Shown piece by piece: positions 28,509 through 36,040 of a DNA stretch of 64,000 bases. Source of the DNA: Hymenobacter sp. BRD67 (GTDB lineage Bacteria; Bacteroidota; Bacteroidia; Cytophagales; Hymenobacteraceae); NCBI RefSeq assembly GCF_013256425.1, contig NZ_CP053904.1, forward strand, positions 3,410,001-3,474,000, written 5' to 3'. The notes under the pieces were generated by a model. That model saw only the letters and a program-made list of their open reading frames with translations. It was not told the DNA's origin and did not search any database. A program made the position numbers and the translations under genes. Each line of letters begins with the position of its first letter. The stretch's first letter is position 1.

Positions 28509-29045
28509 TTACTGAACGCTCACTATCCGCAGGCCGGTGAGCTGGCGCACCCAGCGGGCGGGCTTTTTTTCCAGCGGTACAATGAGCTGATAGGGGCCAT
28601 CGGGCGCGGGCAGGGGCTGACCATCGCGCTGGTCGACCAACAGAATAGTCTGGGGCGAGAAATCGGCGTCGATTTCCGGCAGGGCAAATACCACCCGGTA
28701 GCCATCGGCAGCAGTAGCCAGCAAGGCCTCGGCCAGCACCGCCCCGTGAATGGCCTTGCCGGCCGGCGCGCCCGCCAGGTGCAGCACATCGGCTAGCGCC
28801 ACCCCGCGGTACACATGCTTTTTTCCGTCCTTATCGGTAGTAGCCTGCTCGTGGCGGGGCAGCGCGGCCAGGTCGGCGGCGCTGAGGGTGCGGGGCGTAG
28901 TCACCAGCCCTTCCACCCGCAGCGTAGCAGTAGCGGGCACCGCACCTGGGCCGACCTGCGCGCAAGCGGCTGGGTGCAAGCCAGCAACGCTTGCCGCTAA
29001 CAACGCCGTGGGCAGCCAGCGGCGGCCAATAGAAAAAAGTAGCAT
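28509..29045 (-). CDS. Small exported molybdopterin-dependent oxidoreductase-fold protein without the metal cysteine
   Basis: The 178-residue protein has a signal peptide and a single domain resembling the sulfite-oxidase-type molybdopterin-binding fold: LRVEGLVTTPRTLSAADLAAL, YRGVALADVLHLAGAP, VVFALPEIDADF, LLVDQRDGQPLPAPDGPYQLIVP and WVRQLTGLRIV. It is about half the size of YedY/MsrP catalytic subunits, and its only cysteine is in the signal peptide region, so the cysteine ligand to Mo is absent. It probably binds a pterin or oxyanion rather than catalysing. It is the first gene after the ModE-type box and is followed 23 bases later by the receptor. Confidence 0.75.
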   Translation of the reverse strand: MLLFSIGRRWLPTALLAASVAGLHPAACAQVGPGAVPATATLRVEGLVTTPRTLSAADLAALPRHEQATTDKDGKKHVYRGVALADVLHLAGAPAGKAIHGAVLAEALLATAADGYRVVFALPEIDADFSPQTILLVDQRDGQPLPAPDGPYQLIVPLEKKPARWVRQLTGLRIVSVQ

Positions 29046-29061
29046 GTGCCGAATAGTCGAG

Positions 29062-29089
29062 ACCGTTATATTTTGACAAATATAACGGT
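29062..29089. promoter_or_regulatory. ModE-type operator: perfect 11-bp inverted repeat with 6-bp spacer
   Basis: ACCGTTATATT - TTGACA - AATATAACGGT is a perfect palindrome. Its CGTTATAT...ATATAACG form closely resembles the known ModE operators of proteobacteria. It lies 17 bases before the start of the small molybdopterin-fold gene and just downstream of the modE stop. Read on the minus strand, it contains TATATTTG (29077-29084), an exact TAnnTTTG -7 box, so bound ModE would block the promoter. Confidence 0.85.
29077..29084 (-). promoter_or_regulatory. -7 promoter box (TATATTTG) inside the ModE-type operator
   Basis: On the minus strand the sequence TATATTTG matches the Bacteroidota -7 consensus TAnnTTTG and sits 32 bases before the ATG at 29045. 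The position fits a leader of about 20-25 bases for the receptor operon. Confidence 0.6.
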
Positions 29090-29124
29090 GAAGCCGGCCG
29101 AATGTTGGGGTCCTTTACGGGTAC

Positions 29125-29484
29125 TTAGTGGTAGAGGCGGGCAGTTTCGTCGGCCAGAAACTGCGCAAACCGCGCCTGCATAGCCCGAAACCCGGCGATG
29201 GCTTGCTCGCCGGCCGGCGTGAGGGTAGCGCCACCGCCGTGCGCCCCGCCCGCGTGCGCGCCCACCAGCGGCTGCCGGGCCTGGGCATTCATGGAGCTCA
29301 CTAAGTCCCAGGCTTTTTTGTACGACATGCCCATTTCCTTGGCGGCCTTCGAGATGGAGCCGGTGGCTTGGATACGCTCCAGCAGCTCGAGCCGGCCGAT
29401 GCCGAGAAAGCGGTCGGCCGGGCCTTCTATCCAGAGGCGGCCGCTGGCGCGGAAAGCTTGATTTTCAGCAAAAAGCTCGTGCAT
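29125..29484 (-). CDS. modE: ModE-like winged-helix regulator, DNA-binding domain only
   Basis: This is a 119-residue LysR/ModE-type winged helix. The signature is GIGRLELLERIQATGSISKAAKEMGMSYKKAWDLV in residues about 28-62, split here as LELLERIQATGSISKAA and MGMSYKKAWDLVSSMN, then a wing with GGAHGGGATLTPAG. The molybdate-binding TOBE/MOP domains of E. coli ModE are missing, a form common in Bacteroidota and others, so molybdenum would have to be sensed by another protein or by this domain in an unknown way. Its stop lies 36 bases upstream of the palindrome at 29062-29089, its probable target. Confidence 0.88.
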   Translation of the reverse strand: MHELFAENQAFRASGRLWIEGPADRFLGIGRLELLERIQATGSISKAAKEMGMSYKKAWDLVSSMNAQARQPLVGAHAGGAHGGGATLTPAGEQAIAGFRAMQARFAQFLADETARLYH

Positions 29485-29637
29485 AGAAAATACAGAAGGC
29501 GCGTGGCAGCTACCAGCGATGCCTTAAAAATAGCTCATTTAGTGCCAAGCCGCCGCGAACATAACCTTCGGCATACGTTGGGCAGTATAGAGAGCAGCGC
29601 CTGACCTGGCGAACTATCTTTTTAGGGTAATCTTCTT

Positions 29638-30603
29638 ATGGAGTATGATGTGTTGGTAGTGGGCGCGGGCAGCGCCGGCCTGAGTGCGGCCCTTACCCTG
29701 GCGCGCTGCCGCCGCCGGGTGCTGGTAGCCGATGGCGGTGCGCCGCGCAATGCGCCCTCGGGTGGCGTACATGGCTTTCTTACCCACGACGGCATCCGGC
29801 CGGCCGAGCTGCTACGCATTGCGCGCGCGCAGCTTGCTCCCTACCCTAGTGTGGAGCTGCAGGAGCTGAAGATAACGTCTATTGTACGCGAAGGGCAGGT
29901 TTTTCGGGCGGCGGGCACCACCGGCCTGGGCCACGCCTGGGCCGGCACAGCCCGGCGCGTGCTGCTGGCCACCGGTGTCGATGATTTGCTGCCGCCGCTG
30001 CCCGGCTTTCGGGAGCTTTGGGGCACGAGCGTATTACACTGCCCCTACTGCCACGGCTACGAAGTGCGCGACCAGCCGCTGGCCGTTTACGGGCAGGGCA
30101 AGACGGTACTGGGGCTGGCATTGCTACTCACCAACTGGAGCCGCGATTTGATAGTTGTTACCGACGGGCCCAGCCGCCTCACCGAGCACGGGCGGCGGCG
30201 GTTGCTGCGCCAGGGCATTAGCGTACGGGAGGAGCCGCTGGCCCGGCTGGTGGGCGGGCCCAAGGGCTCGCTCCGCTGCGTTGAGTTTGCCGATGGCTCT
30301 TTTCTCGAACGCACGGCCCTGTTTATGCACGCTCCTCAGGAGCAGCGCAGCCCGCTGGCTGCCGAGCTGGGCGCACGCCTCACCAGCAAAGGCGCCGTTT
30401 GGGTCGATAAAAATGCCCAGACTACCGTGCCCGGCGTGTACGCGGCCGGCGATATGGTGCCCGGCCAGCAGCAGGCTATGCTGGCCGCCGCTGCCGGCAA
30501 CAAAGCGGGCATCTGCCTCAACGAGGCACTCACCCGCGAAGATGTACACCGCCCCAAACCGGCCCGGCGCCAGCAGCCTGCTCAGCCGGCCAGCCAGGCG
30601 TAG
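29638..30603 (+). CDS. Thioredoxin-reductase-like FAD/NAD(P) oxidoreductase with CPYC active site
   Basis: The 321-residue flavoprotein has the FAD motif VVGAGSAGLSAALTLAR at the N-terminus, an active-site HCPYCHGYE near residue 138, a second nucleotide-binding region (LAVYGQGKTVLGLALLL) and the C-terminal YAAGDM FAD motif. The CPYC...GYE form is typical of the GliT/HlmI-like branch and of uncharacterized bacterial relatives rather than classic TrxB (CATC). It would reduce a small disulfide or a protein partner. It starts divergently from modE. The last 22 bases overlap the convergent gene at 30582. Confidence 0.85.
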   Translation: MEYDVLVVGAGSAGLSAALTLARCRRRVLVADGGAPRNAPSGGVHGFLTHDGIRPAELLRIARAQLAPYPSVELQELKITSIVREGQVFRAAGTTGLGHAWAGTARRVLLATGVDDLLPPLPGFRELWGTSVLHCPYCHGYEVRDQPLAVYGQGKTVLGLALLLTNWSRDLIVVTDGPSRLTEHGRRRLLRQGISVREEPLARLVGGPKGSLRCVEFADGSFLERTALFMHAPQEQRSPLAAELGARLTSKGAVWVDKNAQTTVPGVYAAGDMVPGQQQAMLAAAAGNKAGICLNEALTREDVHRPKPARRQQPAQPASQA

Positions 30604-30965
30604 GCCGCGGCTTCATCGGTGAAGGTCGCAATCTGGCAGTCGGTGGTAGTAGCCGATACAATGGCCATCACCGGCTGGGCCGCCCGCAGCGGTGATACCA
30701 AAAAAGCCAGGCGCACGGCTTCGCCGTAACGGCCGCGCAGCCCCGGCGCAAACTCGGTGCTGAACCAGGTATTGACCGTGGGCTCGGTGAGGTCTTCGCG
30801 GCGGCGCAGGTCGAGCAGCCAGCGGCCGCAGCCCACTGCGTCGGCGGTGGCCAGCAGCGACTCATACCCGGCCCGTAGCTCGGTGGGCGTTACGGCGCGC
30901 TGCCAGCGGGCAATAACCACTGGCAGGTCGGGGCGGTGCAGCAGGTCGAGGCCGTGGTTGGTCAT
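30582..30965 (-). CDS. Small conserved cytoplasmic protein of unknown function (SpoIIAA/STAS-like size and pattern)
   Basis: This 127-residue soluble protein has alternating beta/alpha segments (LPVVIARWQRAVTPTELRAG, GRWLLDLRRRED, AVRLAFLVSPL, CQIATFTDEAAAYAWLAG). The layout, ending in an aromatic-alanine helix after a beta strand, recalls the SpoIIAA-like/STAS-like proteins common in Hymenobacter, but no active residue can be named. It is convergent with the oxidoreductase, overlapping by 22 bases, and divergent from the MFS gene at 31087. Function unknown. Confidence 0.6.
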   Translation of the reverse strand: MTNHGLDLLHRPDLPVVIARWQRAVTPTELRAGYESLLATADAVGCGRWLLDLRRREDLTEPTVNTWFSTEFAPGLRGRYGEAVRLAFLVSPLRAAQPVMAIVSATTTDCQIATFTDEAAAYAWLAG

Positions 30966-31031
30966 AAGCGGCAGGTGGTCGGCAAGCCCGGCCTGCCTGC
31001 AAGTTAAGCTACTTTCACCTACCCTGAACCA

Positions 31032-31039
31032 TACTTTTG
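31032..31039 (+). promoter_or_regulatory. Promoter-like box (TACTTTTG) upstream of the MFS gene
   Basis: TACTTTTG fits the TAnnTTTG -7 pattern of Bacteroidota and lies 48 bases before the ATG at 31087. Confidence 0.45.
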
Positions 31040-31086
31040 TGCCATGCAGTAGTTAATACTGCTTCTATTTTAGACGTAAGTTGCCC

Positions 31087-32389
31087 ATGAGCCCTAGTGT
31101 GCCCCCGCGGCCCCGCACGACCCGTATGCCGCCCTGCGCATCCCCGATTTTCGGCGCCTGATTACGGCCCGCATCCTGTTTACCATTGCCACCCAGATTC
31201 AGGGCGTAGTAGTAAGCTGGCAGATTTTTCAGCTCACCAAAGACCCACTCGCCCTGGGCCTGGTAGGCCTGGCCGAAGCCATCCCAAGCATAGGGGTTTC
31301 TCTATATGCTGGTCACGTGGTCGATTCGGTGCGGCGCAAGCGCATTATTGTGCCGGCCGTGGCAGTACTGTTTTTATGTGCCGTCACGCTGTTCTGGCTT
31401 TCGCATCCGGCGCAGGCCAGCGTGCTCAACCACGGGCGGCTGCACCTGGCGGCCTTCGATGCCACGGTAGTGTGGCCGCTATACCTGGTTATTTTCGTAA
31501 GCGGCATTGCCCGCGGCTTTCTGGGGCCGGCCGTGTTTTCATTTATGCCCCAGCTGCTGCCCGACCGTGGCCTGCTGGCCAATGCCGTGACGTGGAACTC
31601 TACTACCTGGCAGGCCGGCGCAGTGCTGGGGCCGGCCATTGGCGGCCTGCTGTTTGCGCACCTGGGCATCGGGTTTGCCTACGGCGTCGATACAGTAATG
31701 GAAGGCCTGGCCCTATTATTCTTTATCAGCATCGGCAGCCGCGAGCTGCCCGTTATTGAGGGTGTGCGCCTGAGCCTAAGTGAGAGCATTATGAGCGGTA
31801 TCAAGTTCATTTTCAGCAACCAGATAGTGCTGTCGGCGTTGTCGCTGGATATGTTTGCGGTACTTTTCGGCGGGGCCGTGGCGCTGCTACCCATTTTCGC
31901 TTCCGAAATACTGAAAGCCGGTCCCGATGCCCTGGGCTATCTGCGGGCGGCTCCCTCGGTTGGCTCGGTACTGATGGCGGTGTGGCTTACCTTTTCGCCG
32001 CTCAAAAAGAACGCGGGCCGCAAGCTGCTGTGGGCCGTGGGCGGCTTCGGGCTGGCAACCATCGGCTTTGCCTTATCAAAAAATCTTTATTTATCGCTTT
32101 TCCTGCTTTTCCTGACGGGCGTCTTCGATTCGGTATCGGTAATCGTGCGCTCCACGCTTATCCATACTTACACGCCGGAGTATATGAAAGGCCGGGTATC
32201 GGCGGTAAACAACATTTTTATCGGCTCCAGCAACGAAATCGGCAGCTTCGAGAGCGGGGCGGCGGCCAAGCTCATGGGAACGGTGCCCAGCGTAATATTC
32301 GGGGGATGATGACCATGCTGGTGGTCGGCATTACGGCCTGGCGCGCCGATAAGCTCCGCAACCTGGAAATGGGCGCCGGCAAGAAGTAG
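31087..32389 (+). CDS. MFS transporter (enterobactin-exporter EntS / DHA3-like), two frameshifts
   Basis: A 434-residue permease with about 12 membrane segments is obtained when one C is added at 31111-31114 and one G at 32301-32305. The first repair links MSPSVPPRPPHDPYAALRIP to the transporter body and the second links VIFGG to MMTMLVVGITAWRADKL. The body has the motif GHVVDSVRRKRI between helices 2 and 3 and GRVSAVNNIFIGSSNEIG, both typical of the EntS/MFS_3 branch. That branch exports siderophores or lysolipids; the substrate here is unknown. It is convergent with the PepSY protein, their stops 11 bases apart. Both shifts are in short G/C runs and probably sequence errors. Confidence 0.82.
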
Positions 32390-32400
32390 GCCCAGCCCGA

Positions 32401-33624
32401 CTATACTGCTACTGGTGTGCGGGTCTTTTTCGGCTGCTTGCGGCGCGTGCGGTTCAGCCACAGCAGCACGCCCGTTACCGGAAACGTAAGGCTGCACAAG
32501 ACAACGACCAGGGCGAGGCCTTTGGTCCAGGCGCCCCCGATTGCGCCGGTGTGCAGGGGCTTGGCCAGCCGCCGCAGCTGGGCACCGGCCGACTGCCGGC
32601 TGTAGAGATGCTGCCCCAGCGCTGCCCCAGTGCTGCGGTCTGCAAACAAGGTATCCAGGCCCGCCGCCCGCCAGGTCAAGGTGCTCGGTGCGCTTATGGA
32701 GATAGCGGCTGCCGAATCTTTGGGAGCACCCACGCGCCAGAACTCGGCGGTGCGATACACTTGCTGGCCCGTGCGCAGCGCCGCATCATAAGCCAGCATG
32801 CGCGGGCTGCCCGGAAAGGCCGACCGGGGGGCGGCAATACCAACCGTGGGCCGGGTGCCCGTGAGGCGGAATAAGCTTTCCGCTGCCCAGCGATACGACA
32901 TAATAACCCCGGTCAGCGCCAGGCCAAACAAAAACGGCGCGCAGTAAAAGCCCAACACTACGTGCAGGTCGTGCGTGATGCGCTTGCCGCTGCCGCTCCA
33001 CCTGATGCGCAGGCGGCCCGTGAGCAAAGCCCAGGTTTTGGGCCACCACAGCACCACGCCCGTAGCCGTAATAACCAGGATAAATAGTGCCGAGAGGCCC
33101 GTTAAGGCCTTCCCTACCTCGCCCGCCAGCAGGCGGCGGTGCACGTCTTCCGCTACTTTAAATATGCCGCGGTCCTGCCTGTCGAGCAGGCCCACTACCT
33201 GGCCGCTGTACGGATTTAGAAAGGCCGTATTACCCCGCTCGGGGCGACCCCTGGGCTTGTCGGCTCCAGCGCTGCGTGGGGCAGCGCTTTTGTTGCGGAA
33301 GCCACGGCCTTCAGCCGGCTGTGTATCATCAGGCCGGGCGGGCGCCTCCCGATAAGTAAGCTCGACAGTACGCGCCGGGTCGGCATACACCGTGAACCCC
33401 AATAGCTTACTTTTCGGCTTGAGCTGCCGAAGGTGGTCGGCCAGCACGGCCAGCGACTGGCGCGGCTGGGCAGCCGGCACCGCCACTGTATAGCGACCAG
33501 CATAAAGGGCATGAGTTATCTCGTCCTCAAAAACCAGAACTGTCCCCGTAAGACACTGCACCAAAAAAACCAGCCCCGCCGAAAAAGCCAGGTACAAGTG
33601 CACCCGCCGAAAAAATATTTTCAT
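32401..33624 (-). CDS. PepSY-associated TM protein (iron-regulated membrane protein)
   Basis: The 407-residue protein has four membrane helices: the first at residues about 8-30 (LYLAFSAGLVFLVQCLTGTVLVF), then two central (LFILVITATGVVLWWPK and FYCAPFLFGLALTGVIMSY) and one near the C-terminus (VVVLCSLTFPVTGVLLWL). Conserved histidines lie at HLYLAF, DVHRRLL, THDLHVVLGFYC and LHTG, the pattern of the PepSY_TM family, which is linked to siderophore-iron reduction at the inner membrane. The residue 100-135 insert is arginine/alanine rich. A palindrome in its promoter suggests metal control. The MFS neighbour would fit an iron-siderophore pair, which is inference. Confidence 0.88.
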   Translation of the reverse strand: MKIFFRRVHLYLAFSAGLVFLVQCLTGTVLVFEDEITHALYAGRYTVAVPAAQPRQSLAVLADHLRQLKPKSKLLGFTVYADPARTVELTYREAPARPDDTQPAEGRGFRNKSAAPRSAGADKPRGRPERGNTAFLNPYSGQVVGLLDRQDRGIFKVAEDVHRRLLAGEVGKALTGLSALFILVITATGVVLWWPKTWALLTGRLRIRWSGSGKRITHDLHVVLGFYCAPFLFGLALTGVIMSYRWAAESLFRLTGTRPTVGIAAPRSAFPGSPRMLAYDAALRTGQQVYRTAEFWRVGAPKDSAAAISISAPSTLTWRAAGLDTLFADRSTGAALGQHLYSRQSAGAQLRRLAKPLHTGAIGGAWTKGLALVVVLCSLTFPVTGVLLWLNRTRRKQPKKTRTPVAV

Positions 33625-33646
33625 GATAGTAAAAACGAATTCGGTC

Positions 33647-33654
33647 GCAATTTA
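33647..33654 (-). promoter_or_regulatory. Promoter-like box (TAAATTGC) upstream of the PepSY gene
   Basis: On the minus strand TAAATTGC fits the TAnnTTGC -7 pattern and lies 22 bases before the ATG at 33624. Confidence 0.4.
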
Positions 33655-33656
33655 GA

Positions 33657-33677
33657 ATGATTTTAAATAAAAATCAT
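33657..33677. promoter_or_regulatory. Operator-like AT-rich palindrome upstream of the PepSY gene
   Basis: ATGATTTT - AAATA - AAAATCAT is a perfect 8-bp inverted repeat with a 5-base centre, placed directly upstream of the likely -7 box. Its ATGATT..AATCAT form is similar in flavour to Fur-type sites, and the gene is of an iron-related family, so an iron-responsive operator is a reasonable guess. Confidence 0.5.
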
Positions 33678-33722
33678 CATTAAGCTCACTATTCGCCTGG
33701 GATAGCTACTATCAGCTGCCTT

Positions 33723-34685
33723 TCAGTCGCAGCGCACATAGGGCCGCAGCCTTACAAAGCTTTCTTCCTTGAGAATCTTGATTTGCCTTAGGTCATCGGG
33801 AGTACTGAAAGCGCCCTGCTGCTTGCGATAGGCCACAATGAGCCGAGCCAGCGGCTTGCCTACGTAGGGGTGCGGCCACAGCTCATCAAACGTGCCCGAG
33901 TTGATGTGCACCGGCCGGGGCACAAAGCCAGCGGCCACGAAGGTGTACTTACGAAGACTATCCACCAGGTCGGGCGCGTCGCGTAGCACGAACACCTCAT
34001 CTAGCTGGCTTGCCGTCAGGTAGCCGCCCAGCTCATCGCGGCGCTTTACTATCCACCGGGCGCGGCCGGAGCCTATGCCTTTTATCTGCATCAGCTGAGT
34101 AGTATCGGCCAGGTTGAGGTCGAAGGGCTGGAGATGCGCCGGCTTGCGCGCAAACCGGCTCGGCAAACCGGCCTTATCACTAAACGCCGACGAGCGGGCG
34201 GCGTGGCCGGCAGGAGCCGGCAGTTCGGCCGGTAGCTGGATAAACGGCTGCAGCCGCTGATACACCGAATCGGGCAGCCCGTAGATGCGCTGTAGCTGGG
34301 TTTTAGCGCGAAAGCCGCCGGCTTTTTGCCCGTACGTAACAATGCGGCCAGCCACGAAATGCGGTACGCCCCGCGCCTCCCAGCCTTCCGCCGTGAGCGC
34401 GTTGGGGTCGAAAGGAGCCAGCGCCACCTGCGGAACGGCCGGGTAGCGCGCACTCCGCGCCGGATAGCGGGCCGCATACGTGCGCGCACTGGCTGCCCGG
34501 CCCGAATCGAGCCGGGTCGCCAGGTCGCGCCCCCACTCATCGAGCTGGCGCTGGTCGGCGGCCGGCAGATAAACAGGGTCTGTAGGGCGCAGCAGTACGG
34601 GCAGCACCGCCACCGCCAGCGCCACCAGTAGCAGCAGCACAAAGCCGCGGGTTTCAGCCCGCGAAAAGCCGAAATAGCGCCGCAT
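33723..34685 (-). CDS. ComEA-like helix-hairpin-helix DNA-binding membrane protein
   Basis: A 320-residue protein with one N-terminal membrane anchor (GFVLLLLVALAVAVLPVLL) is followed by three helix-hairpin-helix units: FDPNALTAEGWEARGVPHFV (near residue 91), FDLNLADTTQLMQIKGIGSG (near 197), and HINSGTFDELWPHPYVGKPL (near 268). The N-x-A/G-x-x-x-L...GIG form is that of ComEA, the dsDNA receptor of natural transformation. In Bacteroidota this three-repeat family is common and its role in DNA uptake is not proven. It lies after a long imperfect hairpin that separates it from the cysteine desulfurase on the same strand. Confidence 0.85.
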   Translation of the reverse strand: MRRYFGFSRAETRGFVLLLLVALAVAVLPVLLRPTDPVYLPAADQRQLDEWGRDLATRLDSGRAASARTYAARYPARSARYPAVPQVALAPFDPNALTAEGWEARGVPHFVAGRIVTYGQKAGGFRAKTQLQRIYGLPDSVYQRLQPFIQLPAELPAPAGHAARSSAFSDKAGLPSRFARKPAHLQPFDLNLADTTQLMQIKGIGSGRARWIVKRRDELGGYLTASQLDEVFVLRDAPDLVDSLRKYTFVAAGFVPRPVHINSGTFDELWPHPYVGKPLARLIVAYRKQQGAFSTPDDLRQIKILKEESFVRLRPYVRCD

Positions 34686-34702
34686 CCAGCGCCAGAAAAC
34701 GA

Positions 34703-34787
34703 ACTGCCTGATTAGAAATGAAGAGCTGATGATGAGAAATCAGCACAATTATACTTCCTCATCATCAAATATTCATCTAAAGGCAGT
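34703..34787. terminator. Long imperfect inverted repeat between the cysteine desulfurase and comEA-like genes
   Basis: Outer arms ACTGCCT/AGGCAGT (34703-34709, 34781-34787) and inner arms TGATGATGAG/CTCATCATCA (34727-34736, 34758-34767) are perfect; the part between is only partly paired. It fills almost the entire gap after the desulfurase stop and may end that transcript or protect its 3' end. There is no strong T run. Confidence 0.45.
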
Positions 34788-34788
34788 C

Positions 34789-35930
34789 TTACACCAGTGC
34801 AGGCTGGTACAGCTTTACCAGCTGGGCGGCTGCGTAGTCAATCTCCTCCTCGGTATTGAGCTTACTCATCGACAGGCGAACAGTTGCTCTGTTGGAATCC
34901 CCGCCTAGGGCTTCGAGCACGTGCGACCCGAGCTGGGCGCCACTCGTGCATGCAGAGCCGCCCGAGGCAGCTATCTTGTTAATGTCGAGGCTGAAAAGCA
35001 GCATCTCGCTGATGCTGGACGGCGGCAGACTCACGCTGAGCACAGTGTAGAGGCTCTGGTCGGCCGCTACCGACAGGCCATTAAACTGCACATCGGCAAT
35101 ACCTGCCCGAAGGCGGCCGATGAGCCGGTCTTTCAGACCCTGAATGTAGTGCTGGTGCGCGGTCATATCGCGGCAGGCAATTTCCAGGGCTTTGGCCAGG
35201 CCCACAATGCCGTACACGTTTTCGGTACCCGAGCGCACGTTGCGCTCCTGCGCGCCGCCGTGGATAAGCGGCCCTACTTCCAGCCCGCCGCGCCGATACA
35301 GAAACCCTACCCCTTTCGGCCCATGAAACTTATGCGCCGAGCCCACCAGAAAGTGGTTTTTGAGCTGCTGCACATCGTGGTGGTAGTGGCCCATCGTCTG
35401 CACCGTATCGGTGTGGAAAACGGCGTCGTGCCGGGCACAAATATCGCCTATTTCCAATATACTGTTCAGGTTGCCCAGCTCATTGTTGCCGTGCATCAGG
35501 CTCACAAAAGAGCGCGGATGGGCCGCCAGCAGCTCCTCCAGATGGCCGAGGTCGAGCCGGCCCTGCGCATCGTGGCGCAGGTAGCTCAGCTCCGTTTCGC
35601 CGCTTTTGGCCAGGGCCTGCAACGGGTGCAGCACGGCATGGTGCTCAAGCGACGAGGTAATGGCGTGGCGCAGGCCCAACGTGCGCACACTGCCGAAAAT
35701 GGCGTAGTTATCGGCCTCCGTGCCGCCCGAGGTGAATGTAATTTCACTGGGGCCGCATTAATCAGCTGCGCCACCGTTTTGCGCGCCACCTCAATTGCCG
35801 AGCGCACCTGTCGCCCCGGCCCGTGTAGGCTGCTGGGGTTGCCGTAATGCTGGCTCAGGTAGGGCAGCATGGCATCCAGCACTTCGGGGTCGAGCGGCGT
35901 CGTCGCGGCATTGTCGAGGTAAACGTGCAT
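34789..35930 (-). CDS. Cysteine desulfurase (NifS/IscS family), one frameshift
   Basis: The PLP enzyme removes sulfur from cysteine for Fe-S clusters, tRNA thiolation or molybdopterin. The N-terminal part MHVYLDNAATTPLDPEVLDAM to NAAP runs from 35930, and the rest begins in another frame. Adding one base to the G4 run 35749-35752 gives AAPSEITFTSGGTEADNYAI and a 380-residue protein. The PLP lysine is in SAHKFHGPKGVGFLY and the catalytic cysteine in GGSACTSG, both intact, as are HGNNELGN and HTDTVQTMGH. It lies downstream of glmM on the same strand. The frameshift is probably a sequence error, since this family is usually essential. Sulfur supply to the MoeB rhodanese is possible. Confidence 0.88.
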
Positions 35931-35949
35931 TTACTTAGTGGTTAATTTC

Positions 35950-36040
35950 TTAATGGGTAATTTGGTAATGAGTAAGGGGTACTAATTAACAGCTTAGCCG
36001 CTACTTATTACCCAATTACCTATTACTTACTACCCATTAA
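35950..36040. repeat. AT-rich inverted repeat of GGGTAAT-like units between glmM and the desulfurase
   Basis: TTAATGGGTA at 35950-35959 pairs with TACCCATTAA at 36031-36040. The interior is filled with repeated GGTAAT/ATTACC units (GGTAATTTGGTAAT and ATTACCCAATTACC). The right arm includes the glmM stop. It is probably a transcript 3' structure, of unusual composition for this GC-rich region. Confidence 0.45.

Noticed and set aside
22140..29484. Complete molybdenum cofactor pathway
   Set aside because: moeA, mogA/moaB, mobA and modABC were looked for and are not in the window, so only the early steps and sulfur transfer can be claimed.
31097..31759. Plus-strand open frame at the start of the MFS gene
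   Set aside because: It is the wrong frame; the membrane helices are encoded in the other frame once the one-base shift at 31111-31114 is corrected.
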